Source: Parvibaculum sp036499025 | Lineage (GTDB): Bacteria; Pseudomonadota; Alphaproteobacteria; Parvibaculales; Parvibaculaceae | Length of the DNA stretch: 64,000 nucleotides | NCBI GenBank assembly: GCA_036499025.1 | Contig: DASYEM010000097.1 | Coordinates: 5,670-69,669, forward strand | Direction of reading: 5' to 3' | Shown here: positions 43,431-52,041 of the stretch, piece after piece | Position numbering within the stretch: position 1 is the first letter of the stretch | How the letters are laid out: each line of letters starts with the position of its first letter | Made by a program: the position numbers and the translations under genes | Notes under the pieces: model-generated | Database searches by the model: none | Seen by the model: only the letters and a program-made list of their open reading frames with translations | What the model was told of the DNA's origin: nothing

Positions 43431-44441
43431 ATGTCGGATTTTAAATTGCGCCCCATCGATCATCGGACAGGCACCAGCCTTCTCGCCCTCTTGCCTCTGG
43501 CCTGCCTTCTGGCGGCCTGCGGCCCGAACTATTCCCCCAACACCTATTCAAGCTCTGCCGTGCAGCAGGCCAGCAAGGTCGATTCCGGCATCGTGGTCGG
43601 TGTCCGCAAGGTGGCGATCAGCGTCGACTCGACGCTCGCGTCCACGACGGGCGCCGCGGCGGGCGGCATCGCCGGTTCGCAGGTCGCAGAAGGCGCCGTC
43701 AGCGCCTTGGGCGCGCTTGGCGGTGCGGTGGTTGGCGGGCTCGGCGGAAACGAGGTCGGCCACAAGGTTCAGGACACGTTCGGCTACGAATATATTGTGC
43801 GAAAGCCCAACGGCGATCTCCTTTCGGTGACGCAGAAGGACACGACGCCGCTCAAGATCGGACAGCGTGTGCTGCTCATTCAAGGATCTCAAGCGCGGAT
43901 CGTGAACGACTATACGGTGCCCGTCGAGACGGACCTCGCCGCGCCCGCAAACAAGCCGCAATCGCCCAACGAGCCTAAGCCCGATTTGTCCAAAACGTCC
44001 GACACAAAGACCCCGGACGCCAAGACGACCGACACCAAGACGCCCGACACCAAGACCTCCGACATAAAGACGCCCGACGCTCCGCCCGCCACCGGCGAGA
44101 CGCCGCCTGCTGTGTCGAACGTCACCCCCGCTCCGGCAGGGATCACCGCCGTGCCCGAGACCCCCGCCGCAACGCCGGAGACCACGGCGCCCGCCGCGAC
44201 GAATGCACCTGCCTCCTCTCCGGCCCCGTCCGGCACGACCGCTCCGGCTGCGTCATCGACCGCAGCCACGCCGCCCTCTTCCGGCTCGACGGGAACCGCC
44301 GCTCCTGCGGCCGCACCGGGCGCGACCACGGCCAACGATCAGGCAGCGGCGCCGAAAACATCGGATGGATCTTCCGGCGGCGGAGAAACGTCGAACGCCA
44401 CGCCTGCTCCGATTACGCACGGTCCCGGCTCCGCGCATTGA
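43431..44441 (+). CDS. Glycine-zipper lipoprotein with long Pro/Ala/Thr tail (tandem paralogue 1)
   Basis: This 336-residue outer-membrane lipoprotein resembles SlyB/Pcp proteins. The signal LLALLPLACLLAAC ends in the lipobox LAAC, and NYSPNTYSSSAVQQASKVDS is the conserved segment after it. A glycine zipper lies at about residues 73-108 (GAAAGGIAGSQ then GALGGAVVGGLGGNEVG), followed by a short domain with YEYIVRKPNGDLLSVTQKD. After residue 165 a low-complexity tail of about 150 residues (Pro, Ala, Thr; with DTKTPD-type repeats) is inserted before the final HGPGSAH. The next gene encodes the same core and the same last motif with a much shorter linker. Confidence 0.85.
   Translation: MSDFKLRPIDHRTGTSLLALLPLACLLAACGPNYSPNTYSSSAVQQASKVDSGIVVGVRKVAISVDSTLASTTGAAAGGIAGSQVAEGAVSALGALGGAVVGGLGGNEVGHKVQDTFGYEYIVRKPNGDLLSVTQKDTTPLKIGQRVLLIQGSQARIVNDYTVPVETDLAAPANKPQSPNEPKPDLSKTSDTKTPDAKTTDTKTPDTKTSDIKTPDAPPATGETPPAVSNVTPAPAGITAVPETPAATPETTAPAATNAPASSPAPSGTTAPAASSTAATPPSSGSTGTAAPAAAPGATTANDQAAAPKTSDGSSGGGETSNATPAPITHGPGSAH
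44001..44075. repeat. Five tandem 15-bp repeats in the lipoprotein tail
   Basis: Units such as GACACAAAGACCCCG, GACGCCAAGACGACC and GACACCAAGACGCCC follow without gaps and encode DxKTx five times. They lie in the tail of paralogue 1 and are absent from paralogue 2. Confidence 0.85.
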
Positions 44442-44636
44442 GCTTCGCCTCGCATCGAGATAACGCGCGGTCGCCGGGCGGTCGCGTGACGGCTTGAGCG
44501 CGTCGGCGGGGAACTGAATCGCGACTTATCCGTTATCTCATTTGCACGCCATCCGCCCGGCTCGGGGCTGCAACAGGCGGTCGGCCTGCCTCGCCGCAAA
44601 TCCCTCATCACGCCTGCCACACAATCGAGCTTCAGA

Positions 44637-45275
44637 ATGCCGGAGATCAAATCGCGCCGTCTATTCAGTCCCCGGACCAGTGCGAGCCTTCTCGCGATAA
44701 TTCCGGTGGCCTGCCTGCTGGCGGGCTGCGGCCCCGATTACTCGCCCGACACCTATTCCAGCAATGCCGTGCAGCAGGCCAGCAAGGTCGATGCGGGCGT
44801 CATTACCGGCGTCCGCAAGGTGGCGATCAGCGCCGATGCGACGGTCGGCTCTGCCACGGGCGCGGCGGCGGGCGGCATCGCCGGATCGCAAGCCGCGACC
44901 GGCGCCGTCAGCGCGATGGGCGCACTCGGCGGCGCGGTGGCCGGCGGTGTCGCCGGCAATGGTCTCGGCCACAGCATCGACGATACGTTCGGCTATGAAT
45001 ATATCGTGCGTAAACCGAATGGCGATCTTCTGTCGGTGACGCAGAAAGACGAGAAGCCGCTCAGCATCGGCCAGCATGTGCTCATCATTCAGGGCCCTCA
45101 GGCGCGCATCGTGAGCGACTACACCGTCCCCGTCGCGGCGGACGCCAAAGCCGCCAAGCCCGCTTCCGTCAAACCGGCAAGCGCGCCGACGGCCGGCGCC
45201 GTGCCGCAAAGCGATGCGAAAACACCGCCTACGGACAATGCCTCAACGACACATGGCCCCGGCACGGCGCATTGA
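44637..45275 (+). CDS. Glycine-zipper lipoprotein, short form (tandem paralogue 2)
   Basis: This 212-residue lipoprotein has the same core as the preceding gene: lipobox LLAGC, DYSPDTYSSNAVQQASKVDA, the glycine zipper GAAAGGIAGSQAATGAVSAM and then GALGGAVAGGVAGN, and YEYIVRKPNGDLLSVTQKD. The linker between this domain and the final HGPGTAH is only about 40 residues. The core matches SlyB/Pcp-type proteins, which stabilise the envelope in enterobacteria; the exact role here is unknown. Both genes start right after a similar leader (CAATCGAGCTT...GAATG). It converges on the autotransporter gene. Confidence 0.87.
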   Translation: MPEIKSRRLFSPRTSASLLAIIPVACLLAGCGPDYSPDTYSSNAVQQASKVDAGVITGVRKVAISADATVGSATGAAAGGIAGSQAATGAVSAMGALGGAVAGGVAGNGLGHSIDDTFGYEYIVRKPNGDLLSVTQKDEKPLSIGQHVLIIQGPQARIVSDYTVPVAADAKAAKPASVKPASAPTAGAVPQSDAKTPPTDNASTTHGPGTAH

Positions 45276-45305
45276 ACGATCTTCCGCCGTGCCGGAAATT
45301 TCGCT

Positions 45306-48300
45306 TCAGAACCGCATCGCCCATGTCCCCATCAGGGCGTGCCCCTCCGCATCGCCGCCGACGCGCTCCTCGTAGCTGATATCGAGCGAGGAGACCTCGT
45401 TGATATCGAACCCTGCGCCGGTGATGAGCGTATCGCCGTCAATCGGTGCGCCCGAGACGGTGAAATCGGTGCCGCCCGCAAAGCGATGCAGGGAGGTGGG
45501 CGTGTCCGCGAATGTATGACGCCAGCCGAGTTTTCCTCTCGCCGTCAGATTCACGCCATTGCCGAGGGTGAATTCGCGCCCCGCGCTCACGCCCGCACTC
45601 ATCGAGATAGCATCGATATGGCTGGCCCCACTGATGAGCGCGGCGGGTCCGCCGGTCTCCGTGAAGCTCTCGGCATCGTTGCGCACATAAGCAAGGCTCG
45701 CATAAGGCGACAAGGAAACCGCGTCGAGATCGTATCGCTGCGACAGCTTGCCGAAGACCTGCGCGGTGCCCGACGAATAATCCGCCGATAGCGTATCGAC
45801 GATACCGGCAAAAGCGACATGGCGGTCGGAGCTGATGTCATGGCGCGTATAGTTTCCGCCGAGCGAGAGCCCCGTGCGACCCCACCGCCTGCCGCCATAA
45901 ATGCCGATGCCGTAATCGGTGCTGTCCGCGCTGGAATTCAATCCCGCCGTCTCGTTGCGGCTCCGCCCGGCCTGCAGCAACAGCCCTAGCCGCCAGCCGG
46001 CCACCGGTCCGTCAAAGCCTGCCGCAAAGCCGCCCGTCGTCGCAGTCGTGCCCGCCACATTGCTGCCGGCCGCGATGCTGTCACGCTTGCCGTAAATCTG
46101 GCCCCATAGGCGAGTGCCGAGAGGCGACATGAACGAGGGCACGAATCCCGCATCGATCGACGCGACGCGAGCGTTGCTTTTTATCGACGCATCGCCCGAC
46201 GCATCGCCCGACGCATCGAGCGCCTCGTCCATGCGGTCGGTCACGACATCGGCGACAAGGCCCGCATCCTGCACATAGCCACCTTCGACTGAGCTGTGGG
46301 GCTCTCCCGAAAGTGCGTCGAAAGCCGCAGCCGCCTGATCCGCGTTGAGCCCGAGGACCGCATCGTAAAGCGCGTTGCCAGCGCCGAGCGATTCCACCCC
46401 GGCCCCCGTCCCGCTCTGGTTGGGCGTCGTTCCGACGGAGCCGAAGCCGACATCGTTGCGCAGCAGGGTCAGCTCGACAGCGCCGGTTTCATATCTCAAC
46501 TGCGGCGCGAGAAAAGCCAGATCGGTCGAGACGGAGCGGAACTCGCCAAGGACATTGTTGGCGGTGAGAATTGTATAGACCGTACTCGCGTCATAAGACG
46601 TCCCGGTCGCCGCAGCGACACGAACCGTACCGTCCAGCGCCGCCGTGCCCGTCACGGCAATCTTGTCCGTATTGCCCGCCGCATCGACATCGAACGCGTA
46701 GATCGAGTTCGGTTCAAAAATCGCATTCGCGGTGGAAAGCGTTTGCGCCGCGCCATTGCCACGCATGTCGATCATGCCGCTATTGGTCAATGTCGTGATA
46801 CCTGCGAGCGAGCCCGTCACAATGAGGGTGCCGCTATTGTCGAAGGCGCCGTTGATCCGGTTCTCCGCGTTGACGGTGCCGCCATTTGTGAAGGCCCCTG
46901 TCCACACGCCTTTATTGTTGATGGTTCCGGCATTGGCGAGCACCGAGCCGTTCCAGATGCCGTCGAGACGGTTTTCGATCGTGCCGTCATTGCCTGTCAC
47001 ATCGCCGTTCCATGTGACGCCGGACCGATTGCTGATGCCGCCCGTATTGCCGGTGATATCGCCCGTCCAGACGCCTGTATAATTTATCACCTTGCCGGCA
47101 TTTGCCGTGACGTCGCCGTTCCATGCGAAGTCATTGTAGATCGTGACGGCATTGCCTTTGACGTCGCCGATCCAGGTCCCGTAATTGTCGATCAGCGCAT
47201 GCGTATTGCTGCCGCCGCCATTGGCGATCACGTCGCCGGTCCAGGTGCTGTCCGCATAATTGTAGATGGCGTTGTTGTTGCCGAGAACGTCGCCTTTCCA
47301 GGCAGCGCCGTTCTGGTTGACGATCTGGCTGTCGGAGGCGATCACATCGCCGGTCCAGACGGCATCCTCGCCATCGTTGAAGAAAAAGCCGCTATTGCCT
47401 TTGACGTCGCCGGTCCAGCTTCCGTAGTTCTGGAGGGTGCCGGTCCCGTTGGTCACATCGCCCGTCCAGCTTCCATCGGCGTCGTTCTCGACCGTTCCGG
47501 TATTGCCCAGCACATCGCCGATCCAGACGCCTGCACGATTGACGACGCTGGCTTCATTCGTCACGACGTCGCCCGTCCAGGTACCGCCCATGACCAGAAT
47601 GCTGTTGCTATTGCTGACGACGTCGCCTTCCCACGATCCGTCGAGCTGGAATATCCAGCCATTGTTGCTGGCGACGTCACCTTTCCAGATGCCGGAATTT
47701 TCAATTTGTCCGCCATCCATGGCGGCCACATCGCCGGTCCAGGTGCTGTCCTCCCGGTTGAAGATGACGTTGGTGTTGCCGAGCACATCGCCGTTCCAGG
47801 CGGCGCCGTTCTGGTTGGAAATCTGGCTGTCGTTTGTCACCACGTCGCCGGTCCAGACGGCGTCGGCGCCGTCATTGCCGATCCCGCCGATGCTGTTGCT
47901 GGCGACGTCGCCGTTCCAGCTTCCGTAATTGTTGACCGTGCCTGTATTGTCGAGCGCATCGTTGACGGTGCCGTCATTGCCGATGTTGCCGTTGTTGGTG
48001 AGGCTGCCTCCTTCGCCGATGGTCAGCGTGGCGCCGGTCGCGACATGCAGCGCCGCGCCGTCGGCGACAGTGGCGGAACCGAAAGAGGCCTCGTTATCGC
48101 TCGCCCCCGTTCCGATTTCGAGTGTGCCTGCGTTGACCGCGAGCGTTCCGAGCGAAATCTCGCCACCCAGTGTCAGGTTCGCGCCGTCTTCCTTGGTCAG
48201 CGTCCCCTCGCCGCTCATCGCTCCGTTGAACGACGTGTCGTTGCCGGTTCTCATCGTCAGCGTCGCGCCGTCGTCGATGCTCACCACCGCATCGTCAGGC

Positions 48301-49040
48301 AGGGCGTCGTCCACCGCTTCGAGCGTGCCCTCCTCAACCGAGACAGTGCCGGTGAAATCATTGGCGGCATTGGTGAGCACAACCGTTGAATCTCCCGACT
48401 TCACGAGATTGCCCGTCCCCGTCAGATAGGCATCGACCGTGGCGGTGTCGCTTGCAGGCGACAGCGCGAAAAGAACCGAAGCCCCGATGGTGCCGCCGGC
48501 CGATGTCGCCGCCGCGTCGGTCAAATTATAAGTGTCGATTGTCAGTACGCCGCCCAGATTGCCGCCCGAATGATTGTAGGTCGGCGTCAGGATCGTGAGC
48601 TCGCTCACATCGCCGCCCGATTGGGTGAAGGCGCCGCCCGCGCCGACAGTGACGCTACCGGCGCCGCTGAACAGGCCGGCCGTCATGTCGACCGTCGCGG
48701 CGTCGAGAGCGCCCGCATCGTCGATCTCGATCTGGCCGCCGCTCAGATTGAGCGTGTCGACCGAATAGGACGAACCGATTGTGGCCTCTCCGTCCGAGAC
48801 ATTCGCCGTGTCCGCGCCTGTCGGGGCGGTCTGCGGATTCCAGTTTGCGGCCGTTCCCCATTGGCCCGAGCCGCCGCCCCAGTCGATCCCGGCGGCATGG
48901 GCGCCTTGCGCGCCGACCGACAAGGCGATCCCCGCCACGGCCGTTCGCAGAAGGGTTCGCAGGCGTAAGCCCATGAATTCAGGGCGCACGAAGACGGTGC
49001 GGCGGCAATGGCCGCACGCCGAACGACTGACATCTGACAT
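45306..49040 (-). CDS. Type V autotransporter with W-x-G-D-V repeat passenger
   Basis: This is a large self-translocating outer-membrane protein of about 1244 residues. The signal region ends with LLRTAVAGIALSVGAQGAHA. The passenger has a beta-helix-like organisation, and about 19 repeats with the core W-x-G-D-V-x-x-N-x-G occupy roughly residues 370-720. The last 270 residues form the autotransporter beta domain (LWGQIYGKRDSI to the terminal MGTWAMRF, ending in Phe). A linker carries DASGDASGDAS. The start is uncertain: ATG 49040 gives a 49-residue extended signal, 48974 a standard one (MGLRLRTLLRT), and 49100 is also in frame. An adhesin role is likely but unproven. No protease motif was seen. 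Confidence 0.88.
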   Translation of the reverse strand: MSDVSRSACGHCRRTVFVRPEFMGLRLRTLLRTAVAGIALSVGAQGAHAAGIDWGGGSGQWGTAANWNPQTAPTGADTANVSDGEATIGSSYSVDTLNLSGGQIEIDDAGALDAATVDMTAGLFSGAGSVTVGAGGAFTQSGGDVSELTILTPTYNHSGGNLGGVLTIDTYNLTDAAATSAGGTIGASVLFALSPASDTATVDAYLTGTGNLVKSGDSTVVLTNAANDFTGTVSVEEGTLEAVDDALPDDAVVSIDDGATLTMRTGNDTSFNGAMSGEGTLTKEDGANLTLGGEISLGTLAVNAGTLEIGTGASDNEASFGSATVADGAALHVATGATLTIGEGGSLTNNGNIGNDGTVNDALDNTGTVNNYGSWNGDVASNSIGGIGNDGADAVWTGDVVTNDSQISNQNGAAWNGDVLGNTNVIFNREDSTWTGDVAAMDGGQIENSGIWKGDVASNNGWIFQLDGSWEGDVVSNSNSILVMGGTWTGDVVTNEASVVNRAGVWIGDVLGNTGTVENDADGSWTGDVTNGTGTLQNYGSWTGDVKGNSGFFFNDGEDAVWTGDVIASDSQIVNQNGAAWKGDVLGNNNAIYNYADSTWTGDVIANGGGSNTHALIDNYGTWIGDVKGNAVTIYNDFAWNGDVTANAGKVINYTGVWTGDITGNTGGISNRSGVTWNGDVTGNDGTIENRLDGIWNGSVLANAGTINNKGVWTGAFTNGGTVNAENRINGAFDNSGTLIVTGSLAGITTLTNSGMIDMRGNGAAQTLSTANAIFEPNSIYAFDVDAAGNTDKIAVTGTAALDGTVRVAAATGTSYDASTVYTILTANNVLGEFRSVSTDLAFLAPQLRYETGAVELTLLRNDVGFGSVGTTPNQSGTGAGVESLGAGNALYDAVLGLNADQAAAAFDALSGEPHSSVEGGYVQDAGLVADVVTDRMDEALDASGDASGDASIKSNARVASIDAGFVPSFMSPLGTRLWGQIYGKRDSIAAGSNVAGTTATTGGFAAGFDGPVAGWRLGLLLQAGRSRNETAGLNSSADSTDYGIGIYGGRRWGRTGLSLGGNYTRHDISSDRHVAFAGIVDTLSADYSSGTAQVFGKLSQRYDLDAVSLSPYASLAYVRNDAESFTETGGPAALISGASHIDAISMSAGVSAGREFTLGNGVNLTARGKLGWRHTFADTPTSLHRFAGGTDFTVSGAPIDGDTLITGAGFDINEVSSLDISYEERVGGDAEGHALMGTWAMRF

Positions 49041-49362
49041 TTTTGGTATTCGTTCCCCTGGACCGCGATCCGCCGCGGTCGCTTTATTGCCGGCGGGCAA
49101 TAATGTCGTTCATTAGCTATAAATCGCGGACCGCTGGCAAGGTGAATACCAGCATTCCATCGCATTCATTGCTCCGTATTGGAGCAACACGATGAGACAC
49201 ACAAGCATTCGTCGCGATTTGTCAGGCAACGGAGCATTTCTTGGCGGCGACGGAGAGACGTCAATCGACGCGACGCACGCCATCGCCCGCCTCCGCGCTT
49301 AAAAACGGCGGCCCGCGCTGCTACAATCGCGACGAATTTCGCGTCAAACGAAAGGGTGAGCC
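49041..49362. other. 322-base intergenic region upstream of the autotransporter
   Basis: No supported gene is found. It lies between the autotransporter (leftwards) and the VOC protein (rightwards) and so holds both promoters. A perfect 7-bp inverted repeat, TTGCTCC (49169-49175) and GGAGCAA (49181-49187), with a GTATT loop, is the clearest element and could be an operator or small hairpin. Confidence 0.55.
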
Positions 49363-49842
49363 ATGGCCATCGCCAAGAACACGATCTGCGTCTGGTACGA
49401 CAAGGACGCAGAGGAAGCAGCCCGTTTCTACGCCAAAACTTTCCCCGACAGCGCGGTGACAGCCGTCCGCCACGCGCCCGGCGACTATCCCTCCGGCAAG
49501 ACGGGCGATGTCCTGACCGTCGAATTCACCGTCTGCGGCATTCCTTGCATGGGCCTCAATGGCGGATCCACGTTCAAACAGACTGAAGCCTTCTCCTTCC
49601 AGATCGCCACCGACGATCAGGAAGAAACCGACCGCTACTGGAACGCCATCGTCGGCAACGGCGGCACGGAAAGCGCCTGCGGCTGGTGCAAGGACAAATG
49701 GGGCGTCTCCTGGCAGATCACCCCGCGCGTGCTGACCGAAGCCATGGCCGCCGGCGGCGCCGAAGCCAAACGCGCATTTGCCGCGATGATGGACATGGGG
49801 AAGATCGACGTCGCCGCGATCGAGGCGGCGCGGCGGGGGTGA
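49363..49842 (+). CDS. VOC superfamily protein, PhnB-like
   Basis: This 159-residue vicinal-oxygen-chelate protein is of the PhnB/3-demethylubiquinone methyltransferase-like group. It has repeated beta-alpha-beta-beta-beta modules: NTICVWYDKDAEEAARFYAK, then LTVEFTVCGIPCMGLNGG, then FSFQIATDDQEETDRYW and WCKDKWGVSWQITPRVL. These match the family. The function of most members is unknown; a metal-binding or resistance role is possible. The ATG at 49363 is preceded by AAAGGGTGAG. It converges on the NmrA-like gene. Confidence 0.9.
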   Translation: MAIAKNTICVWYDKDAEEAARFYAKTFPDSAVTAVRHAPGDYPSGKTGDVLTVEFTVCGIPCMGLNGGSTFKQTEAFSFQIATDDQEETDRYWNAIVGNGGTESACGWCKDKWGVSWQITPRVLTEAMAAGGAEAKRAFAAMMDMGKIDVAAIEAARRG

Positions 49843-49861
49843 GGGTTCCGCTGGCCGGAGC

Positions 49862-50713
49862 CTATGCCGACGACGCGTCTGCCTGGCGGCCCCGCGCCCA
49901 GACATCGGCATGGGCCTTCGCAAATTCCTCGAATGTCTTTGGCGGTTTGCCGGTCAGCGTTCTTACCGTGTCCATCGTCCAGTCAGCCAATCCGTCTGCT
50001 ATGGTCGCATAGCCTGACGCCAGCAATTTCGCGGTTGCTTCGGGGATGCCGCGTTCAATGAAACGCTTTGCCATTTCTTCGGTTGAAATTCTTGTATGCA
50101 CGATCCGGCGACCGCAAACCTCGCTGATGATTTCGGCAACGCGATCATAGGAAATCGTTTCATCGCCGGTCAGAACATAATCGCGATTGCCCGCTTCCGG
50201 CGCCGCCAACACCGCCACCGCCGCCGCTGCAATATCGAAGGCGTCAATGAACGAGACGCGACCCGCGCCGGTATTGGAATAGATCGTGTCTTCATTGCGG
50301 ATCGATGCGAGATAGGGACCTTCGCTGAAATTCTGCATGAAGGCGGATGGACCCAGCACCGCCCAATCGGAACTATTGTCCCGCAACCACGCATGGACTT
50401 GTCCATGGCCGGGGCCACCGGCGGGCAGAAAGGCCATACTCAGCAGCACGAAACGGCTGACGCCCTTTCTCTTTGCCAGCTCCAGAAACTCGATCATGCG
50501 TGAGAACGCATCGTTCACCGCCGAGGGCGCCACCAGATAGATCGCAGCAATCCCTTCGAGCGCCACATCCCATGTCGCAGGTCGCTCCCAGTCGAATGGC
50601 CGGGGTCCGCTGCGGGAAGCGACGCGATAGGGAATACGCTTTTCCTGAAGCTGCGCAATCAGGGCCTTGCCCGTCTTGCCCGTTCCGCCGGTGACCAGAA
50701 CCATGTCGCTCAT
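49862..50713 (-). CDS. NmrA-like NAD(P)-binding protein (atypical SDR)
   Basis: This is a 283-residue Rossmann-fold protein with the nucleotide motif VTGGTGKTGKALIAQLQEKR, followed by RVASRSGPRPFDWERPATWD, as in NmrA/HSCARG and quinone oxidoreductase-like members. The segment FVLLSMAFLPAGG and the tail FIERGIPEATAKLLASGYAT also fit. It probably binds NAD(P), perhaps as a redox sensor or reductase; the typical YxxxK dyad is not obvious. Its start overlaps the stop of the upstream NTF2-like gene by four bases. The pair is divergent from a TetR gene that probably regulates it. Confidence 0.85.
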   Translation of the reverse strand: MSDMVLVTGGTGKTGKALIAQLQEKRIPYRVASRSGPRPFDWERPATWDVALEGIAAIYLVAPSAVNDAFSRMIEFLELAKRKGVSRFVLLSMAFLPAGGPGHGQVHAWLRDNSSDWAVLGPSAFMQNFSEGPYLASIRNEDTIYSNTGAGRVSFIDAFDIAAAAVAVLAAPEAGNRDYVLTGDETISYDRVAEIISEVCGRRIVHTRISTEEMAKRFIERGIPEATAKLLASGYATIADGLADWTMDTVRTLTGKPPKTFEEFAKAHADVWARGRQADASSA

Positions 50714-51186
50714 TTGCCGGCGCCTTCCTGTTCGGGGCTGCCGAAGGCGGCTGTCCAGACTTCGCGTCCGCCATTGGCATCCATCGAGGCAATGGGATTC
50801 CAGTATTCGCGATAATGGCGGAGCTTCCCCTCCCCGGTCTGAAAGATCGAAACATATCTCTGATGGAGAGGCAGGCTCGTCGCCACGATATGTCCCTTGA
50901 GGCCCATCTCCATGCAGACCATCGACGGGTCGAGCATCGGATAGACCTCGTAGTAGTCGACGGTGTCGATCTTCATCTTGCCGACCGCCGCTTTCATATA
51001 GTTGAGAATATCCACCTTGCCCTCATAGCGGCTGCGGCGTCCGGGCGGTGCGAAGGGGAATTCAAGCACCCCGTCTTCGGCCCAGAGGTCGCTCCATTCA
51101 TCCCACTTCCGTTCCGCCAGGAGCATCATGAACTGCTCCGCGATGCGGTTTGTCGCGGCGCGGTCTATCTCTCCAGTATTTGTCAT
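50710..51186 (-). CDS. NTF2-like (PhzA/PhzB-type) protein
   Basis: This is a 158-residue cone-shaped alpha-beta fold protein. The pattern IAEQFMMLLAERKWDEWSDL, WAEDGVLEFPFAPPGRRSRY and REYWNPIASMDANGG is typical of PhzA/PhzB and SnoaL-like proteins. It may bind a small hydrophobic substrate and serve as an isomerase or cyclase accessory. It is cotranscribed with the NmrA-like gene (ATGA overlap) and divergent from the TetR gene 123 bases away. Confidence 0.85.
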   Translation of the reverse strand: MTNTGEIDRAATNRIAEQFMMLLAERKWDEWSDLWAEDGVLEFPFAPPGRRSRYEGKVDILNYMKAAVGKMKIDTVDYYEVYPMLDPSMVCMEMGLKGHIVATSLPLHQRYVSIFQTGEGKLRHYREYWNPIASMDANGGREVWTAAFGSPEQEGAGK

Positions 51187-51309
51187 TTCGCCTCTTGTGT
51201 TCCTGTCGCGACCGGCGCGTCGGGATCGCCGCCGATCCCTCTCAAACCATTGAACGGCTTGCCGGTTTTCAGTAATTTATGAAGGATCATTCAGCTTTGG
51301 AATTCGCAT

Positions 51310-51957
51310 ATGGCAAGGACGACCGGAGAGCAGCTAAAGGTGCGGAAAACGCCGCATCAGGCCCGTGCACATGCGACGGTCGACGCCATTTTCGAGGCGA
51401 CTGTTCAGGTTTTGCTGTCCGATGGTCTGGCGCATCTGACAACGACGCGGGTTGCGGAGCGGGCGGGCGTCTCGGTCGGGACGATGTATCAATATTTTCC
51501 GCAAAAACACTCGCTGCTCTTCGCCCTGCTGCAACGGCATATGGACGCCATTTCCGATGAGGTCGCCGCGGCCTGCGCGCGCTGTCATGGCGAAACGATC
51601 GAGATCATATCCGACACGCTGGTCGACGCGTTTCTCGACGCCAAAACGCGGGACGTGGAGGCGGCCCGCGCGCTTCATGTCGTCGCCGTCGAGCTTGATA
51701 CGGATGATCTTGTCGGCGAGTTCGCCCGGCGCAATCAGGCCACGATCCGCGAACTTCTCAACAGCGCCAGCAATGCCTCATTCGACGATCCCGAAGCCAT
51801 CGCATTGACCTTGAGGGCCACGCTCGCAGGCATGGCGAGAGCGATGATGAGGCGCGGCACGACAGGCCCCGACCTCAACACCCTGCGCCGCGAACTGCAA
51901 TCCATGTGCCGCGCCTACCTCATCGCCCGCGCGATTTTCGCGAAGGTTGAAGGCTGA
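51310..51957 (+). CDS. TetR-family transcriptional regulator
   Basis: This is a 215-residue regulator. The N-terminal helix-turn-helix is clear: ARATVDAIFEATVQVLLSDG, then LTTTRVAERAGVSVGTMYQY and FPQKHSLLFALL. The C-terminal ligand domain is of the AcrR/TetR type (about 70-215). The gene is divergent from the NTF2-like/NmrA-like operon, which is the usual arrangement for a repressor of that operon. Its ligand is unknown, and no clear operator could be picked by eye in the 123-base gap. Confidence 0.93.
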   Translation: MARTTGEQLKVRKTPHQARAHATVDAIFEATVQVLLSDGLAHLTTTRVAERAGVSVGTMYQYFPQKHSLLFALLQRHMDAISDEVAAACARCHGETIEIISDTLVDAFLDAKTRDVEAARALHVVAVELDTDDLVGEFARRNQATIRELLNSASNASFDDPEAIALTLRATLAGMARAMMRRGTTGPDLNTLRRELQSMCRAYLIARAIFAKVEG

Positions 51958-52041
51958 CAGGCGGTTTCCATCGATGGCCGCTACTTCGTGTGGAGACCAG
52001 AGCGCGAAGCGGATGTTCGCGCCTTGCAACATTTCCCGGAC

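Noticed and set aside
44001..44075. Short tandem repeats considered as a CRISPR array
   Set aside because: The units are 15 bp, contiguous, in frame and without unique spacers. They are coding repeats in a lipoprotein tail.
46296..48389. A long open frame (697 codons) on the plus strand inside the autotransporter gene
   Set aside because: It is antisense to a clearly real autotransporter. The frame is open because of codon bias and repeats; its translation is His/Asp/Val-rich with no domain or ribosome site.
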